A DNA stretch of 64,000 bases from Callipepla californica brunnescens (GCA_023055505.1 JALIRH010000018.1:9416646-9480645); one strand, 5' to 3'; positions 34,650 through 49,100 are shown, numbered from the stretch's first letter. Translations and numbers: made by a program. Notes: generated by a model not told the origin, from the sequence alone.

Positions 34650-37600
34650 TTTTGAACTAAATATAGCAAGATTCAGGTATATATATATGTTGATGGCTAA
34701 AATATATTTTTTTATCACATGTATATTAGCTACACTTCAGTTATTTAAACAACTACATCCAAAATGTGCTACTCCATGACCTGCTTTTCTTCTGGGTTAT
34801 TACTGTTAGATTAGATACTACTTAATACATATTTCAGTGTGTATGAAATGAGGAATAGTCATTTATATGAGTATGGAATGTTATGTAGTTTTGCATGAAA
34901 TGCAGAGAGTTAGCTATGCTTTTTCATTACTTACAAAGACTCAAAAACATTAAGTTGTTGCATGGAAGAGAGCAGATGTAGGAATTAAGTATTTTGTTAC
35001 TCGGGTTTTCCAGTAATGCTCATTGTATTAATATGTAAATACTAAGGCAGTCTTTAGAACATACTCTCTTTAGTCTAGTGTTTTCTCAGGTTACTGTGTT
35101 TGCCAGATCTAGGTTTTAAGTCAAATCTTTCTTCACACTTTCCCACACATCTGACCTAAATCGTTGAGCTAATGGACCTCAAGTCCCTATTGCAGCTCAT
35201 GGTTTGTTTATTGTAATGACCTCCTGTTTGTCCCTTCCTTGCTTATGCATTTTAGATAATGCGATGACTGAGAGGTGATGGTGGAATATAATGAATGACA
35301 AGTGCTTCTTCAGAATGAGAATCTGTGTTTAAACAACATGCAGTAAAGTAATAAAAATGGAAATGAAGAAAATAGAGGGGAGGGTAAGGGCAAATAATCA
35401 GCTCTCAGAACATTCAGAGTTAGGCAGCTTGACCCTTTTTGTAGTAAATGTAGTGCCTGCCTAACAAAGAAACAAAGGTAGGGTAGGTAACAGAAAAGTT
35501 ACAAACAAGGTGACCTATCAAAGGCAGATCACTTACACCTTTTAGAAAAACAACCTGCTTTCAAAAAAATTGACACGCTGTTTGAGAAAATATGTTCTTT
35601 TAGTGTTTTGTTGGGGGATTATAAAACTGACTGGAAGAGTATGGCTAAGAGAACTTGCCATACTCAGTAGATAAAAGCTTGCACTTGCAGCACTGAGAGG
35701 TGTGTGCAAGTGTATGAATATGTATGTTAGGTATACGTATTCTGAACTTACCTTAAGGTATAATCTTATTTTAATGCAAATATTTTTAAAACAAATGTGA
35801 CAGCAAATGCATTTTCAAACAAAGGTGAAGGTGATTGCTGGTGTGCTTTAAATGGGGAAAAAAAAACAAAACTAAACCAAAAAAAACAAATTGTCTGTAA
35901 ATATCTCCCAAACAAGCATTACAGAACACTCAGCATTCAGGTTTCTGTCAAGCTTTAATTTAACTTGTTAAATTACTCCATGAAGAAAAATCCGAATTAT
36001 GTGAATTTGGCCTTATAATTACACAAAGCACATATCTGTGATGATTTTCTTTGGCCCTCTTTTTTTATCAAAATGTAAACTTCCGAGTGAAATGGGAGTA
36101 CCTGTATGTGTTCCCAGCACTGAGAACCTATACAAAGTGGTTCAGATATACAAGTCAGGTATAGTGCCTCATTCTGAAAGCTTGAACAGTCCAAGAACAG
36201 AGACACTCCTTCAGAAGGCCATAAGCTGGTGGGTTGCTAAAGCAAGCTTTGGTCTCAGAAGCCATTATGGACAGAAAAACTCTGTATTCCCTCTCTCTTC
36301 CACCTGTATTTACTTCTTCCCAAAACCTGCCATCCAGCCTGCTTTCTCCTTTGTTTCTCTTCACCCTTTGTGCAGGACACCTTTTCTTTGGCTATACTGG
36401 GAGGAGCTGTCAACTCAGAGTGTGAGCACCCACTGCAGATGTGATGGGACTCCTGCCCTTCACAGCTCTCAACTCTCTTTTATAATGCACTCTCTCAAAT
36501 CATTGTTGTGTTTATGCAGATATCTAAAGACAGTGAAAAATGAAGGGGCAGCAAGGAGAATAGAATACTAGATGATTTTACTTTATTGTTGTGATTCTGA
36601 GCTATTTCTGGACCTTATGTAAATGCTTACTTAAACAATTCTTACCTCAGTACAAACACTGAACTGTAAGCACATTGTCTTCATACCTGTCAGTGAAATG
36701 CTTAGAACATGGTAGATAGCCAATAAGTAATGTACCATTGACTTTCTCAGTGATGTGTCTTATGGTGCCAGCAGGGTTACTTTTTACAACAGATTTTTCT
36801 TCTTCACTTTCTGTGGATTGAAATAGAAGTTTCATTTGTTTTAAGAATTTCTTCTTTGTTGGAAAACAGATGTTGGCCCTGTATAATATCCGACTTATGA
36901 CTGGGAAAGGGATGCATGTGGGAGGCTCTACTAATGCCTCAGACAATCTGTCTGTCTTATCCAAGGACTGGAGCTCTGCCTTGCCTCTGTATCATATAAG
37001 CCCCTTCCATCAGAGCCTACAGACCTGCTTTCATCTGTCCCAGTTGCTGAAGTGGGAGACTTAGTCATAGCTAGTACTGCACTGAAAAGTCTAGAACATT
37101 CTTTACCACCTGCTAACACCTCTGTGTTTTTGGATATCTTTTTCTTCTGTGAAACTGGAAAGGAAGGGAAAAGGGATAAGAAATGTCCATAGTCAGGAGT
37201 GTGGTACTGTAGAAAAATTTCACTGTCTATCCTCAAAGTGTGATACAGCTGCCCTTCCAAGTTTTTAGGGTTATTTGTGTGTTCTTTCAGATATATGTTC
37301 ACAATTGCATAAACTTACCTGAAAGCAAGGTGGGAGTCGGTTTGTTAGTTTTCATGCTCTCAATATTTATAGATTTTGAGAAATGAAAATTTCCTTCCTA
37401 TATTTTTCAGTCTACTCTTTTGAAATTTTGCAATTTTAACTTTGTTTACAGTCTTTTGCTCAGATTGCAATGAAGTAGCGATATGATCCTTTAATTATAG
37501 TTTACGGTATGAGAGAGATCAAATTCTGCACAGATGAGGCGTGTAACTGTACCTATGGTTAGCTTTTTCCTTTTGCAATTTTCCTGTTTAATTAGTTTTG

Positions 37601-40144
37601 ACAATGAGAATGATCTAAACTACTGCAGACCCCTCAGCCTTTTTGTGACTCTCAGAGGACTCCCTTCAGAAAACAAATGCTGAAAAATTGATGTGTCCAA
37701 TATGCTTTGGTGGAATAATATAAACTATGCAACTTTGTGTCTATAGAGAAGTTGAGAATGCAGCTGCTTTTTTTTTTTCCTCCGTTTTTTTTAGAAAGGA
37801 AATTTCTGTGGGCATTTGTGACTTTAGAATAGACAGTATCCCACTGTACTAATCTTTCTGCCAGCCATGTCTGTAAAGTATAAAAATGGTTTTATCTATT
37901 TTTACCATAGCAATTCACAAAGGCTCCATTCAAAGTTAAGTCCAGAGTATAAGATCTTGTACAAATACATGAGGAGATGTAATCCCTGCTTGAAGGAGCA
38001 TTATTTCAGTTAAGCTTAAAACAAAATGCAAAGCAAGCATGATAGGTACTTAGACACGTTATATGGTTACAGTAATATTCAGGCTACCTGTTGGCATCGT
38101 GTAATGGGAAGGTAAAAAAAAAAAGGAGAAATAAGATAAGAAACACATTTTGAATGACTTATTGACTGGTTTTACTAATGAAAGGAGGCACTACTATTTG
38201 ATTTCTTGTAACGATTCTGGTATGAAATACACAGTGATGAAAATTCTGGATCCTTATGCACGTCATTTTGGGGAAACAGGTCCCAGTGCCTGTTTCCAGT
38301 GACATGCATTGCCTTCTGTGCCAGCCTAGACAGAAATTACATATATTCTCATTATTTAGTTGTGATGTTCAAACTGATGCTAGGCTAGTACACTGTTATT
38401 ACAGTACAAAATATTACTCTCCCTAAATTTGAAAAAAGAACTAAAATATGAGACATTTCAAAAAACCTGAATTCTAGGTTTGCTCTGCAGTATTTTCTCT
38501 TTTATGACAGAGGTGTTTCAGTTGTTATTATTTAGTGAAGTTAAGATTTCGATATTGCATTTTTTAAAGATTCCAAATAAAACAAAAATTTTAAAAAGCT
38601 AGTACAACAAAAAATGATCTTTTATGTGACACGTACATTAGCTCATATAAGTTGAAACAAATAGGAATTAACTGTATTGTCTCTTCTTAAAATGCTAAGT
38701 TCAAAGGGGCATTTTGAACACACTTTCCAGTGCTGCGTTAATCATTTCTTACTTTGTTACATACTGTATCTCATCAGTTATTGGTGATAGTTCATCATGG
38801 TTGATATGAGGACAGACAAAAACAGGGACAGCAACCTGTGGCAGAATGAGGAGATGGTAGCAAGAGTAGGCTGGATCTCCTGGATCTCAAGGTTAGCAGC
38901 ACAATGGGATTGTTCATGTATTTTTCTCCTTTCCTTAAAATTACACACAAACATATCTGGAAACAAAACTATTTTTTGCTAAAATCTCCCATTTTACCTG
39001 TGATAGTGAGATTTCACACAGGCAATAATAATGTCAATTCAAGCTCAGTAGTGAGTTTGAATGTCAGTGAAGGCTTCCTTCTCTAAGCCTATCCAGCAGA
39101 TGAAATGTTTAAGAATAAACAGCATAGTCTTTCATTAACTACTAGAGAAGCAAAGTAATAAAGAACCTGTATAGCTACACTGGTTACATGGATTAATGTT
39201 TCTTTGCTTTGGGGAGTGTGCCATACCCTGCTGGGAAAGGCGCTGCTGTTCCACAGCAGTGATGTTGAAGTTTGAGGCTGCATGCCCATGTTCTCTTATT
39301 TACAGTGGCACAGTCAAACTGTAGAAGAGATTGCAGGTAGGCAGCTGTTACAACAGCTGTGTCTCATGGTAGAGACATTATGTAGACTTGGCAGGCTATG
39401 GCTAATCACAATGCATGCAAACTTTATCTATAGAGTAACCCAGCGTGTGGAGAATATGCATATCTTCAAACTGAATCCAAGCTATATTTATCTTATTAGT
39501 AAGTTACTAAAAGGATTAGGAAAGATGATGGTCAGTGTTTATATGAGAGCTCAACTGAATAGATATTTAAAATATTATATTCATGGCCTGAAGTCTTTAA
39601 GCATGTACATGCAAGAAATTCCTTCAAAGGAGTAATAGAGGGAACTTTTAAAACGCTACAAATCATATTTGACTGACCACATCGATTAATAAAAGATAAA
39701 TTAGTCGAGCCAAGTACAAGCACCAATATAAGACTTGCCCATATTCCCTGAACTGTTAAATGGGAAAAATGTAAGTGCAGATGTACATAAGTTTAGCAGA
39801 GGGCAATGCTTAAGAGGAAAACTCCCGGTGTTTTTTCCAGCAGCCATGGTCTTCCTGGTTGCTGCGCAGCCTTTCCTATGGTTTCTGCTTCCCTGGCATG
39901 CAGGGCTGCTGGGGCAGGTGTGCTCCAGGATGGTCCTACCAGTGCTGGCACTCTCCTTCTGCACAGGGTGATCTTCACCTCAGCTGTATTTCCCTTTCTG
40001 TGGTGAAGTGCTGCTGTTGGAAGCCAAAGACTGGGGATTAATCAGTGAATGGAAAACTCTGCCATATGAGGGAGCTCCTGAGCTGAGGCGCTTTTTCATC
40101 CCAAGTGGCTATAGGTGTCCACTGAGCAGAAGGACCAGCTCAAG
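34650..40144 (+). other. MID1: MID1 intron, no repeat or gene recognised
   Basis: This part holds the longest unexplained open frame of the window, 177 codons at 36038-36571 (+), which has no motif and overlaps antisense frames. A GC-richer stretch at about 39780-40140 gives several overlapping hydrophobic frames of 60-80 codons. I regard both as non-coding. Confidence 0.6.
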
Positions 40145-40214
40145 ATTCATAGATTAATAGATTCATAGATACATTAGGTTGGAAAGGACCTACAAAATCA
40201 TCTAGTCCAACCAT
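40145..40214 (-). mobile_element. CR1 LINE 3' tip, antisense
   Basis: Starts with the reverse complement of the short-period tail ('attcatagat' repeats) and continues with 'ggttggaaaggacctac' and 'tctagtccaacc'. It is only about 70 bp long, so extremely 5'-truncated. It matches the end of the CR1 copy at 16457-16764 with about two differences over 65 bp, suggesting comparatively recent, same-subfamily insertions. Confidence 0.93.
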
Positions 40215-41804
40215 GTCTGTTGAAGTGATGCAAACTTCGGGTGAACTTCTGTGGTGATGCAGTCTTTTCTTTCATGTGCTTAAGTAAGCGCAGAGATTGT
40301 TCTCTCCACTGCATTTGATTATAGCCTTCAACTTAAAAACATGTTGTAGCTTTGGGGGGGAGGGAGCATTATATTAGAAGTATAATAATGCTTTCACCCT
40401 CTTTTGGACATTTCTTCTGATCACTCTTGAGGAAAAAGTGACCTTTCTGCGTAAATCCACCAATTAGAGCAGCAACCATGATTCCCTTATGTGTTTCTGT
40501 TTTGTTTTGTTTTGTTTTATGCTGTCAGTCATTGTGCTGAATTAACTTTCTTTTCAGAAGGACTTTGACAATACATAGTCTAACTGTCCTGAAATTCTGA
40601 TATACTGAAATTCTTATGTTGGCAGGATGTTATGAGCTATTTTAGGGTTTTTTTTTTTTTTTTTTTTTTTTTTTGATAAGAAAACAATGAAAAAGGAAGA
40701 ATATCATGTGATAAGCTAATAAAACATTTTTGAACAGCTGGAAAAGCTTTAAATATAGTCTGAATTTTCAGTAACTTTAAATACATTCTCGCACTGTCTA
40801 AATCAGTTTGCAAATTCTCCTTTGAAAGTGCTTTTTTTTTCCTGCCAAATAAGGCACTACTAGTTAAAAGACAAACAAACAAATGTAAGTAACAAGACCA
40901 ATTAAATTTCTGAAGTGCTTAATTTCAGCACTGCTGAAGTCAGTGAAGGTTTTAAATTTTAACGTGCACAGTATCAAAACATTCCAGTAACGTAGGAAAC
41001 TTGGTCCAGTTGTTACTTCTGTCATTTCCAAAGTGGAGTGTTTGCAGTATAGGGATAGAAGTAAATTGTAGGGTGACAGGTTTTAATTGTCAGAAGTTAC
41101 AGCTTTAGGTGTGGGACAGTTGATTTTGTAAGGATTGCAGCAAGGAATGAAACTGCCTCTCTAAGGAAGAGAAAAGAAAGGAAAAGGGAAAGATCCTTAC
41201 TTTTAGATTTAATTAATTAATTATTTTTTTTTCCCAACAACGTCCCCTAGGCATGGTAAGAATCCCAATTCACACTGAAGTTCAAGACAGGAGTTTCTTG
41301 TTGAATGACTCCTGTTTGCACAATGGGCTGCGAATCTGCTGTCACGTGTTTTCCTTAGAGAAACTCGTTTCCTTCCTGAGGAGGTCTGCAAGGTCAGGTA
41401 AATATCCGATCCTGGAAGCTGCCTCTGTCAGGGTTCTGAGTCATAATTTCTCTAAAAAAAAAAAATTGCAGAGAAAGTCTCTCAGAAACTCTGAATTGCA
41501 GCGAAGCATTTAGTCATGGAGAGCCATTTTAAACAGTATATGCTGGGTAATGGAAAAGTTTTCTGAAGCTCTGTTTTTGTGTTCCTGACATATGCAATTC
41601 AGTTATTTTTGTTTAAGAGACAGGATTTGTATAATTATCTTTGGTGCTGTGGAGTAGTAAGATGTTGGCAGTGAGAGTAAAGGGCCTCCTGCTCAGTCTT
41701 AAATGCTCTGAGCTATCACTACTTTTGCTTTCTATTATGTTTATGGTACAGACCAAATTCTGGCCTCAAACACACCAGCAGAATCCCTGACTGCTTCAGT
41801 AACC
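40215..41804 (+). other. MID1: MID1 intron, no gene seen
   Basis: Contains a TTTTG simple repeat at about 40497-40520 and T27 at 40648-40674. An 86-codon open frame at 41253-41513 has no motif. Confidence 0.6.
40648..40674. repeat. Poly-T tract, 27 bases
   Basis: An uninterrupted T run on the + strand inside the MID1 intron. Confidence 0.97.
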
Positions 41805-42022
41805 AGCCCTGGCTGGACTTCAGGTTGGATATTAGGAAAAATTTCTTCTCAGAAAGAGGGGTGATGCACTGGAGCGAACTACCCAGGGAGGTGGTGGAGT
41901 CATCATCCATAAAGGTGTCCAAGAACCTTGTGGATGTGGCACTGAAGGACATGGTGTGGTGGGTTGGTTGTTGAAGTAGGTGATCTTTCGAGGCCTTTTT
42001 CAATCTTAGTGATTCCATGGCT
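41805..42022 (+). mobile_element. CR1 LINE 3' fragment, sense, diverged
   Basis: Phrases 'ttggatattaggaaaaattt', 'cccagggaggtggtggagt' and 'gtgatctttcgaggcc' are CR1 3' region in the forward direction. The tail 'gtgattccatggc' is a decayed form of the CR1 terminal repeat. It is older than the copies at 16457 and 40145. Confidence 0.88.
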
Positions 42023-42631
42023 TCAAATAATAGCCAAAGTAAGGACCAGCAGTTCCACATATCGTCTTTAACTGTGTATGAAAATGGAATATAGCAACTT
42101 CTCTATGTCCAGCTCTGTGAAGGGTCATTTTCTTTATTACCACAGACTACTGTAAAGTTGTACAGATATGATTCTAGAGTTTGAATCAAACTTTCAGAAT
42201 TTGAGAAAAGAGAAAGCTTTTTCCTCATGTGATTGTGACCAAAATGTATTCTTGCCAGTAAAAACAAAAGTATTGATTAAGAAAGCAAAATAAACTACAG
42301 AAACACAGAAGTAGTGTTATAACTAGGTCTATACAAAGACTTTTTCAGTACAATTCCCTGCAGAAGTTATTTGCCTCACAGGATGTTAGTCCTCTGGCAA
42401 GAGCTTCTAATTTAGTTGTGAAACTCTGGCTTTTGTGAGGAGTAGCAGTACAAGGACATATTTGGTCTTTGAGGTTTTACCACTGTGCTATGATTTTTGC
42501 CTTGTGATTCGTTTTCTTGTCACCCACTTGTAAGTTCTCAGGAAAGTGTTAAAAAAATTGAAAAAGTGTTTTACAAACCAACCTCAAAGTTTGAGTATAG
42601 AAGCAGTCACAGACGTAATTTGTTATTTATG
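42023..42631 (+). other. MID1: MID1 intron between CR1 and mariner
   Basis: AT-rich sequence; nothing recognised. Confidence 0.6.
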
Positions 42632-43180
42632 TACGTAGGTTGCTTGGAAAGTAATGCTTCTTTGTTTATATCCATGGAAACCACAACAGATACAAGGAGC
42701 TCAGTAACACTGTTTGATAGAGCAAATTGTCAGCTATAAACACTATTCTTCAACATGGTTATCACTATTAGCTATGCATTTTCATCAGCGATGAACAAGA
42801 ACCTGCATATTGCACTCATAAAAATCTGCAGCAGCAGAGGTGACCCACTGTCACTGTAGCCTCTGCTGAAGCACACTACCCACTGCCTCACTGTGCTCGC
42901 ATCCACTGTTTTGTCTCCAGAAATGTTCAGCAGGTGTTGATGGGTGCCATTTTTCCCTCATGGAGGAATACAGTTCCACACTTCTGCTTCATCCACCTTT
43001 CCATGTCAGACAACATTGTGTCAGACTGCCCCTCTGCTGCCATCTGTCACATGGCAGCAACATGTAACGGCATGTTGGTGGGAAAGTTCAACCTCTACTG
43101 CCATACCACCAACATCTGTCTCTGACATTGTGAGCCAACACAACAAAATAGGAGGCATTATTTTCAGAGCAGCACTCGTA
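42632..43180 (-). mobile_element. Mariner-family DNA transposon remnant, internally deleted
   Basis: An element of about 549 bp bounded by TA dinucleotides at 42632-42633 and 43179-43180, the Tc1/mariner target duplication. The ends are imperfect inverted repeats: left 'ggaaagtaatgcttct', right (reverse complement) 'tgaaaataatgcctcc', about two-thirds identical over 36 bp. It resembles from memory the chicken mariner element (Galluhop/Mariner1_GG) in its non-autonomous form. The internal sequence corresponds, on the minus strand, to a decayed N-terminal transposase region with the catalytic part missing. The 60-90 codon frames on the + strand are antisense accidents. It cannot encode a working transposase. 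Confidence 0.85.
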
Positions 43181-46100
43181 TTTATTTTGGTTTATATGCA
43201 CAACTTTTGGATTAGTCTTTAAAATATAGAGAGATGCAACTCTCTGGTAATTCCCTTTTAACTATAAACCATCAGTACCTCAAAAGCTGAACTCCAGCAG
43301 GTTTAGGTGTGTCTGATTTTCTTTCTTTTTTTTTTTTTTTTTAATTCTTGTCGCATCCTTTCCACTTTCTCACAGGCTGGGAGATCAAATGGGCTTGAGA
43401 AACATGCTCACTAAAACAGGGCTGTTCTAAACTAAAAAAACTGAAAGCAAATTCCAAAACACATCAGAGCTAATTTGCCATTGTTTTCACCATACACCAT
43501 AATGAACCCTCATCAAATGAATGCAGCTGCTATGGTGCTGTATCCAAAATAAGGTAATTAAATTGCTGCTTGGGGAATTTTGGAATATAAATTTGGCAGA
43601 GACTCATTACTGACAATTGGACAGTGATGCATTAATATAATCTTATCCAGAGAGGTGATCCTGTGTTCTGTCATTCTAAGAGAAGAGAGAGAAGAAACAG
43701 GATCAGAATGACAAATGAGCAGACCAAAATCTGAAACATGAAACCACAAGAACTTAAGGCTAATCCAAGCCATGCTGAAAAGCCTGCTGGGAAGGAAAGG
43801 GGTGGACAGGAGGAGAAACCGTGGATGGGTTATGCTGGAAAAATTTTCAACCGTGCTCCAATGAGGAAAGGTCAACAAGGAAAGAGAGTCCACCAAAGGA
43901 GTCTGCAGGAGGTACAGCCTAGCCACCAGCTTCATGCTAACTTAAATTACATCCATCAAGGTGAAAGCAACGGCAGCTTTGTCTTCTGCGTGACAAATTC
44001 CCTTAGAGCTGCCAGGATGCAGGCTGGCACATGGAGATACGCCATGCAATTCAAACATCTATAAAGTTTCAAAGAGGAATATTTGCTGAATACATACGAA
44101 TGTTGTCTTTGCTTGGGATGTCCAAAATCAAACAAACAGGTACAGAAGTGCTGGGAGTTATGATGAAGCAACTTCTACAATCATTTTCTTGGTTATTAAA
44201 CTGTAAAACTGAAGTGTCATCGTGTCTCATCAGAAAATAGGTTTTACTTCTAATTTTTGTTAAAAGGAACCTTAACTTCTAAACTCAAGAGAGAGGAATT
44301 TGCATTGGGGCCAAATATGAGTCTTTAAATGTTTATGTTTAATAAGCCTTAGTGTGCCCATTCTAATTAAATGTATATGAAGTATTGCATCTTAAAGCAT
44401 ACTTCAGTTTAACAGCTAAGTTTCTGTCCTTTATATAAAAGGAATAGCTCCTGGGATTATGTTTCCAATATGAATATTCAATAGGATGGATTCCGAATTG
44501 AATAGCTATGAATATTTACCATTATGCATTCCCAAAGGTGTTACCTAATATTTCAGCTCAGGGACAGCTGATCAGATGAAGCCAAGTCCTTCAGATTATC
44601 TTCAAACAAAGTTCCTCGCGTTATCTCCTCATTTGTTATTTTTGATATTCCTTAGTGCATAACAGTTACTGCCAAAGTTTCAGGAACAGCAGCTGACAGC
44701 AGTACCAGCAGAACTAATTGAAAAAGGGGAGGAAAAACTAAGCAGATTCTAAGGCTTTTGATGATATATGTTATTTGCTAAAGAATGAGAAGTTTGGAGA
44801 TCAAAAGTTCAGATTAGAGACTGTCACTTTCAACAGCAAAGTTCACTGAACATATTTGATATGGAAAGAACATTAAAAGGAGTTCAGAGGTAGGTGTGAA
44901 TCACTGTTATGCTTCTGCTCAGAGAAAAAAAATATTCTGAGGTTTGATATTCATTGTGCACTAAGGTTTAAAACCAGGAAAGAAGATGAGACTGCTGTAG
45001 CCTTCTGTTGTTCAGCATAGGCTAGCAGTAGGGTTTTTTTGGATGGGAATAAAAAGTAGTTACTGGAGCTAACGTTTGGCCTTGAGGTAAGTATTCTAGC
45101 CACATAAATCTGCTTTAGCAACAGTCTGATGTCTCCTGAATTTGAACTGTCAAGAGGGGAAGTGAAAAGAGAAATAGGCAGGGCTGGATTTGTAAGTCAG
45201 TCACGGATTTCATGTAATTCATTTGTTTATGTAGCTTTGCAAACCCAGAGCTGTCTGAGATTTAGAAAAACAAATGTTCATGTCTTCTCAGAGGTTTGCC
45301 AAATGACAGAGTGCTGGCAGTCTTAGTGAGAGGCTGAATACATTTGCTGCCATGTTGTTTTAGCTCACAATAGGCTTTACAGTTATCCTGGTTTTCGTAT
45401 GTAATACCTTCTACACTGCTGAAGGCAATAGAGTGCCTCTGTCTTACACCATAGCAAAAAACTGGTGCAGCAGTTGCTTAACAAGTCCACTAGGATTTTT
45501 TAGCATTACTGGATGATGACTTTGATTTTGGCTTGTCTGGTCAGGTTAATTGGCTGTTGTAAAGTTCTACAGCACTGAGAAAATCCTGAGCTTATTGGAA
45601 GGATCTGACAGGCTTTCTCCTACAATTTAATCAATAGAGTTGGGTGATGTTTTTAGTGACTGCAAGTTTATCATAAATGGGGTTTTGACCTTAAAGCTAT
45701 TCCCACTTTTGCATAAAACTGAAAAACAGACTTGGGGTGAAGAAAAAATAGCCTGAAGATAAATTCTAGTCCTATCACCCTTCTTTAAACCAGCGACTTA
45801 AGGATTAGAGAATCTGATTTTTTTGGTCTCAGCATGAGTGTCTTTGAAATCATACCTCCCGTGCAAAAGAGCAGTGTCTCCCAGGAGAAAGTCAAAAGGC
45901 ATTTTGAGTGGGATTTTCTTGTTCTTTCTTCACTGCACTTTGTGTAATTCACTTGGGATGGTAGAAAATTCTTTCTTGACTCTTTTTCTCATTAAACTGC
46001 AATAATGCAGTTTATTCCTAGTTCCATGAATGAAGCCTCTTCTGTCCAGCCAGCCAAAGGCACCGGGTTCTGCTATTCTCTTGATCCAGCCCAGTGTCCT

Positions 46101-49100
46101 GACTGCTTTGGCCCATGGGCTACCATATAGTGCACAGCCTTGACATGGTGGTAGTGAAACAGTTTTAAGAGGAAATAAGTCCTTGGACATATTTGTCCTC
46201 CTGCGTGTTTGTTCAAGAGCTGGGAGGTTTGGTCTTAGAAAACAGAGCTTTCCAGGTCTGTTTTGTCCCAGTTTGTTGGGAACAGGAAGAAAGAAACACA
46301 GCAACTTTTCTGGTTCCAGTATTTTATTTGGCTGCTGAGCCAGAAAATCCATTATGGTCACAGCCCTACACAGAGCAGAATAAGGTAATATACGGTAGGG
46401 CAGTGGTTATGTTTGGCCTGTGTGAATCTAAAACACTTGCAGAGGCTCCTCACCATATGCTGTCTTAATTATTCCTTTATATTCTTCAAAGGAATTATAC
46501 ATTAAGAGAACACTGACTTTTTATCTATTTATTTTTGGCACAATGAATCCCCAGACTTCTTAGATGAAGTTCAGCTAAGTTATACACTAGTGGTAGTGAG
46601 CTGATATTTCCTTCAATTCTGGCAGCAAGGACCAGAAGGAAGTGTTTCAATCCAATATATAAGAGAATAGCAAAAGGAAAAAAAGATACTTCCTCTTTAT
46701 TATGTGAGGAGAATAATATATGAGAAATAATTTCCACCCATTAAAATGTCCTTTTGTTCTTACAGCCTGTTTTGGGATTTGCAGTCACTCCACTGTTGAA
46801 CATTGTAATATCTTTGCAAGATGACATCTTTTTCTCACGTCTGTAGCTAGCCTTTGCATCTGATGCAAACTGTTCACATTTGAAGCTCTCTAAGCAGGAC
46901 ACATTACTAAAGAGCAATGGCCAAAGTTTGAGCTATGCTGGCCCAGCTATTGCTGCTGGATTTTTGTTGTTCTCATGTCTATTAATTTTGGGATACCTTC
47001 ATCTTCAATCAAATGACCAGCTGTAATTTAGTAAGAGCACTAATGAACCAAATTCTGTGAACGCAGATACCTGAATCAGCTTTCCCAAGGTTAAATCCCA
47101 GGCTGAAAAGATGCCTAAGCTTCTCACCAGAATGTAAGGAAAAAACCTGTGTTGAGGTAGCAGCTCTTCATGCTATTGCATAAGTTACCACTCTGATTAA
47201 TGAATGCTGCAAATAAATAATAACTGGAAAAGAAGGAAGGAAAGATTTTGCATTGTTTTTTTTGGTTTTTTTTTTTTTTTTTTATACAATACCAGCAATA
47301 CAGCAGTGTTTCATTAGTTCCTATAAGAGAGGGTTTTCTTTACTGAAGAATGTGGCTTCTCTGTCAAATTCTGTCCTACAAGATTTAGGAAACTGTACTA
47401 GCAACTCACCCCACAAGTGTATTCAAGACTGAGAGCAAAGAGGGCCTTCTGTTGTTTGTGAGCCACACAGTGTGAAAGACATGAATTGCTCAAAGGCTTT
47501 TACGTTAGAGGCATAGCATATCTGATTTGGAAACCTCAGCATAGTGTGCAGTTAAACCACAGAAAGGAATGGAAGAGACACTATCTAGTCCCATGGAACT
47601 CAACACTCCAAAAGTGACAAGGAAGAAGAGAGAGATTGTTGATTGCCAAGGTTTTAAAAACAATCAAGACATAGCAGTAGTTCATGTGACGATGCCTAGG
47701 GGAAAGGTTGAGTTTCAACTAACTAATTTTTGGTAGCTTTGGAACCATAATCAAGCAATAAATCTCAAAAGAGCAGTACTCTAAGAGGGGTTTCTGCACT
47801 CTTAGGTTCGTTGCAGTATACTTCTATATCCGGAAGCATACAGGTTTGTTTAAAAGCCTGTGGGGAGCAATCCTAGGAATTGAAATTATCCAAAGAATAA
47901 GCAACATGGAAAAACTTGTGTTTCTGATTTGTTCGGATAGTTAGTTATTTTGCTTCATTAAAACTAACCGCTATTATAATGAACTTCTGAGAAGTATGGG
48001 AGTTTAGTTTCTACAAGCATTTCCATCCAAAATGCTACTATGCTACTTTCTGCTGCTTAGTTAAAATGGGCTTCTTTCTGATATTCTCATAGGCAGCTGA
48101 TGGCAGCAAAAAGCCATCAAAGGTAAATAAGACCTACTGATTTATGTGGAATTTCTTAACCATTAGTAGGCTGTAGTGCTAGTTTTTATACAACTTTCTG
48201 AAAGAGTTTAGCTTGTATACTAACAGCAGGACTTTTCTGTGGCAACTCTGCATCGGATCACAATGATGTTCTCATATTAGTTTTGTCTGTTGTGCTTAAG
48301 TGGAAGTCATGGGGGAGGTGGGATCAGGAAGCCTACTGTGGTTCCCTGACTCCGGCTAAAGCCAAGTTCAGTGAGGTACACATATAGTATTAGTACATAA
48401 GTTTCATGTTCTTGTCCCTGGCAAGTATGTAATATAAAACTTCCACAAACATGTTATCTGGGGCAAGTGCCCTCCTTCTGTCTGGAAAGGTTGTCCAAGA
48501 AAACTTTAAAGACTACAGAAGAGTGCCCAGAGTTTCTAGGTGGTATCTCAAATGGATCATACGCTTCTAATTGGCTGCTTTCATCTGCAGTCCTAAGCAT
48601 CTTTGAGATTTGCAGCTGTCACCACCCAGGCACAGGGATGCCACCCTTTACCCAAGCAGAGAAATTCTGTTGCTATCAGGACATCCCAGCCTTCGTGAAC
48701 ATGCAGTACATTATTTGTTGGTTGTCAGCTGCATAATAAGCCTTCAGTAGGTCCACAGGAAGGATCACATGTTGCTCCGGTGGCTTTTGCAAGTCAGATG
48801 ATTCCTGTGTGCCATAAATATCATGGATTTATTGAATATACAGTAAATGTTCACAGCCTTTTGATCAGGAAATTCTTTCTAGAAATACCAGAGCCCTCTC
48901 CTATCTAATACAAACTTCTTGCCTCCCTGGATAATTCATGTAATGGCAGACATAGGTGGAAGTGAAAACATCAACTTTTTACCTACAAAGAACTTTTCAC
49001 ATTGTGAAAACAGTCCATTTTACTTTGACTCACCCACTTAGCAACACTATACGTTGTTGCTTCCTTGTTGGGGAAATATCTCAGATGAGTATTTAAGTTT

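Noticed and set aside
36038..36571. 177-codon open frame on the + strand
   Set aside because: It has no recognisable domain and a composition like translated AT-rich DNA. Antisense and out-of-frame ORFs overlap it, and there is no CpG or codon-bias rise as in the true exon. Length alone is not enough over 64 kb.
39735..40041. Overlapping hydrophobic frames that look like a signal peptide
   Set aside because: Four or more frames of 60-80 codons overlap on both strands in GC-richer DNA. This is typical of chance, and no splice or family support was found.
42944..43222. 92-codon + strand frame inside the mariner element
   Set aside because: It is antisense to the decayed transposase region and runs out of the element.
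45930..46361. 143-codon open frame on the minus strand
   Set aside because: No family recognised, and a 91-codon frame overlaps it on the opposite strand. It could be a fragment of an old repeat, but nothing shows a gene.
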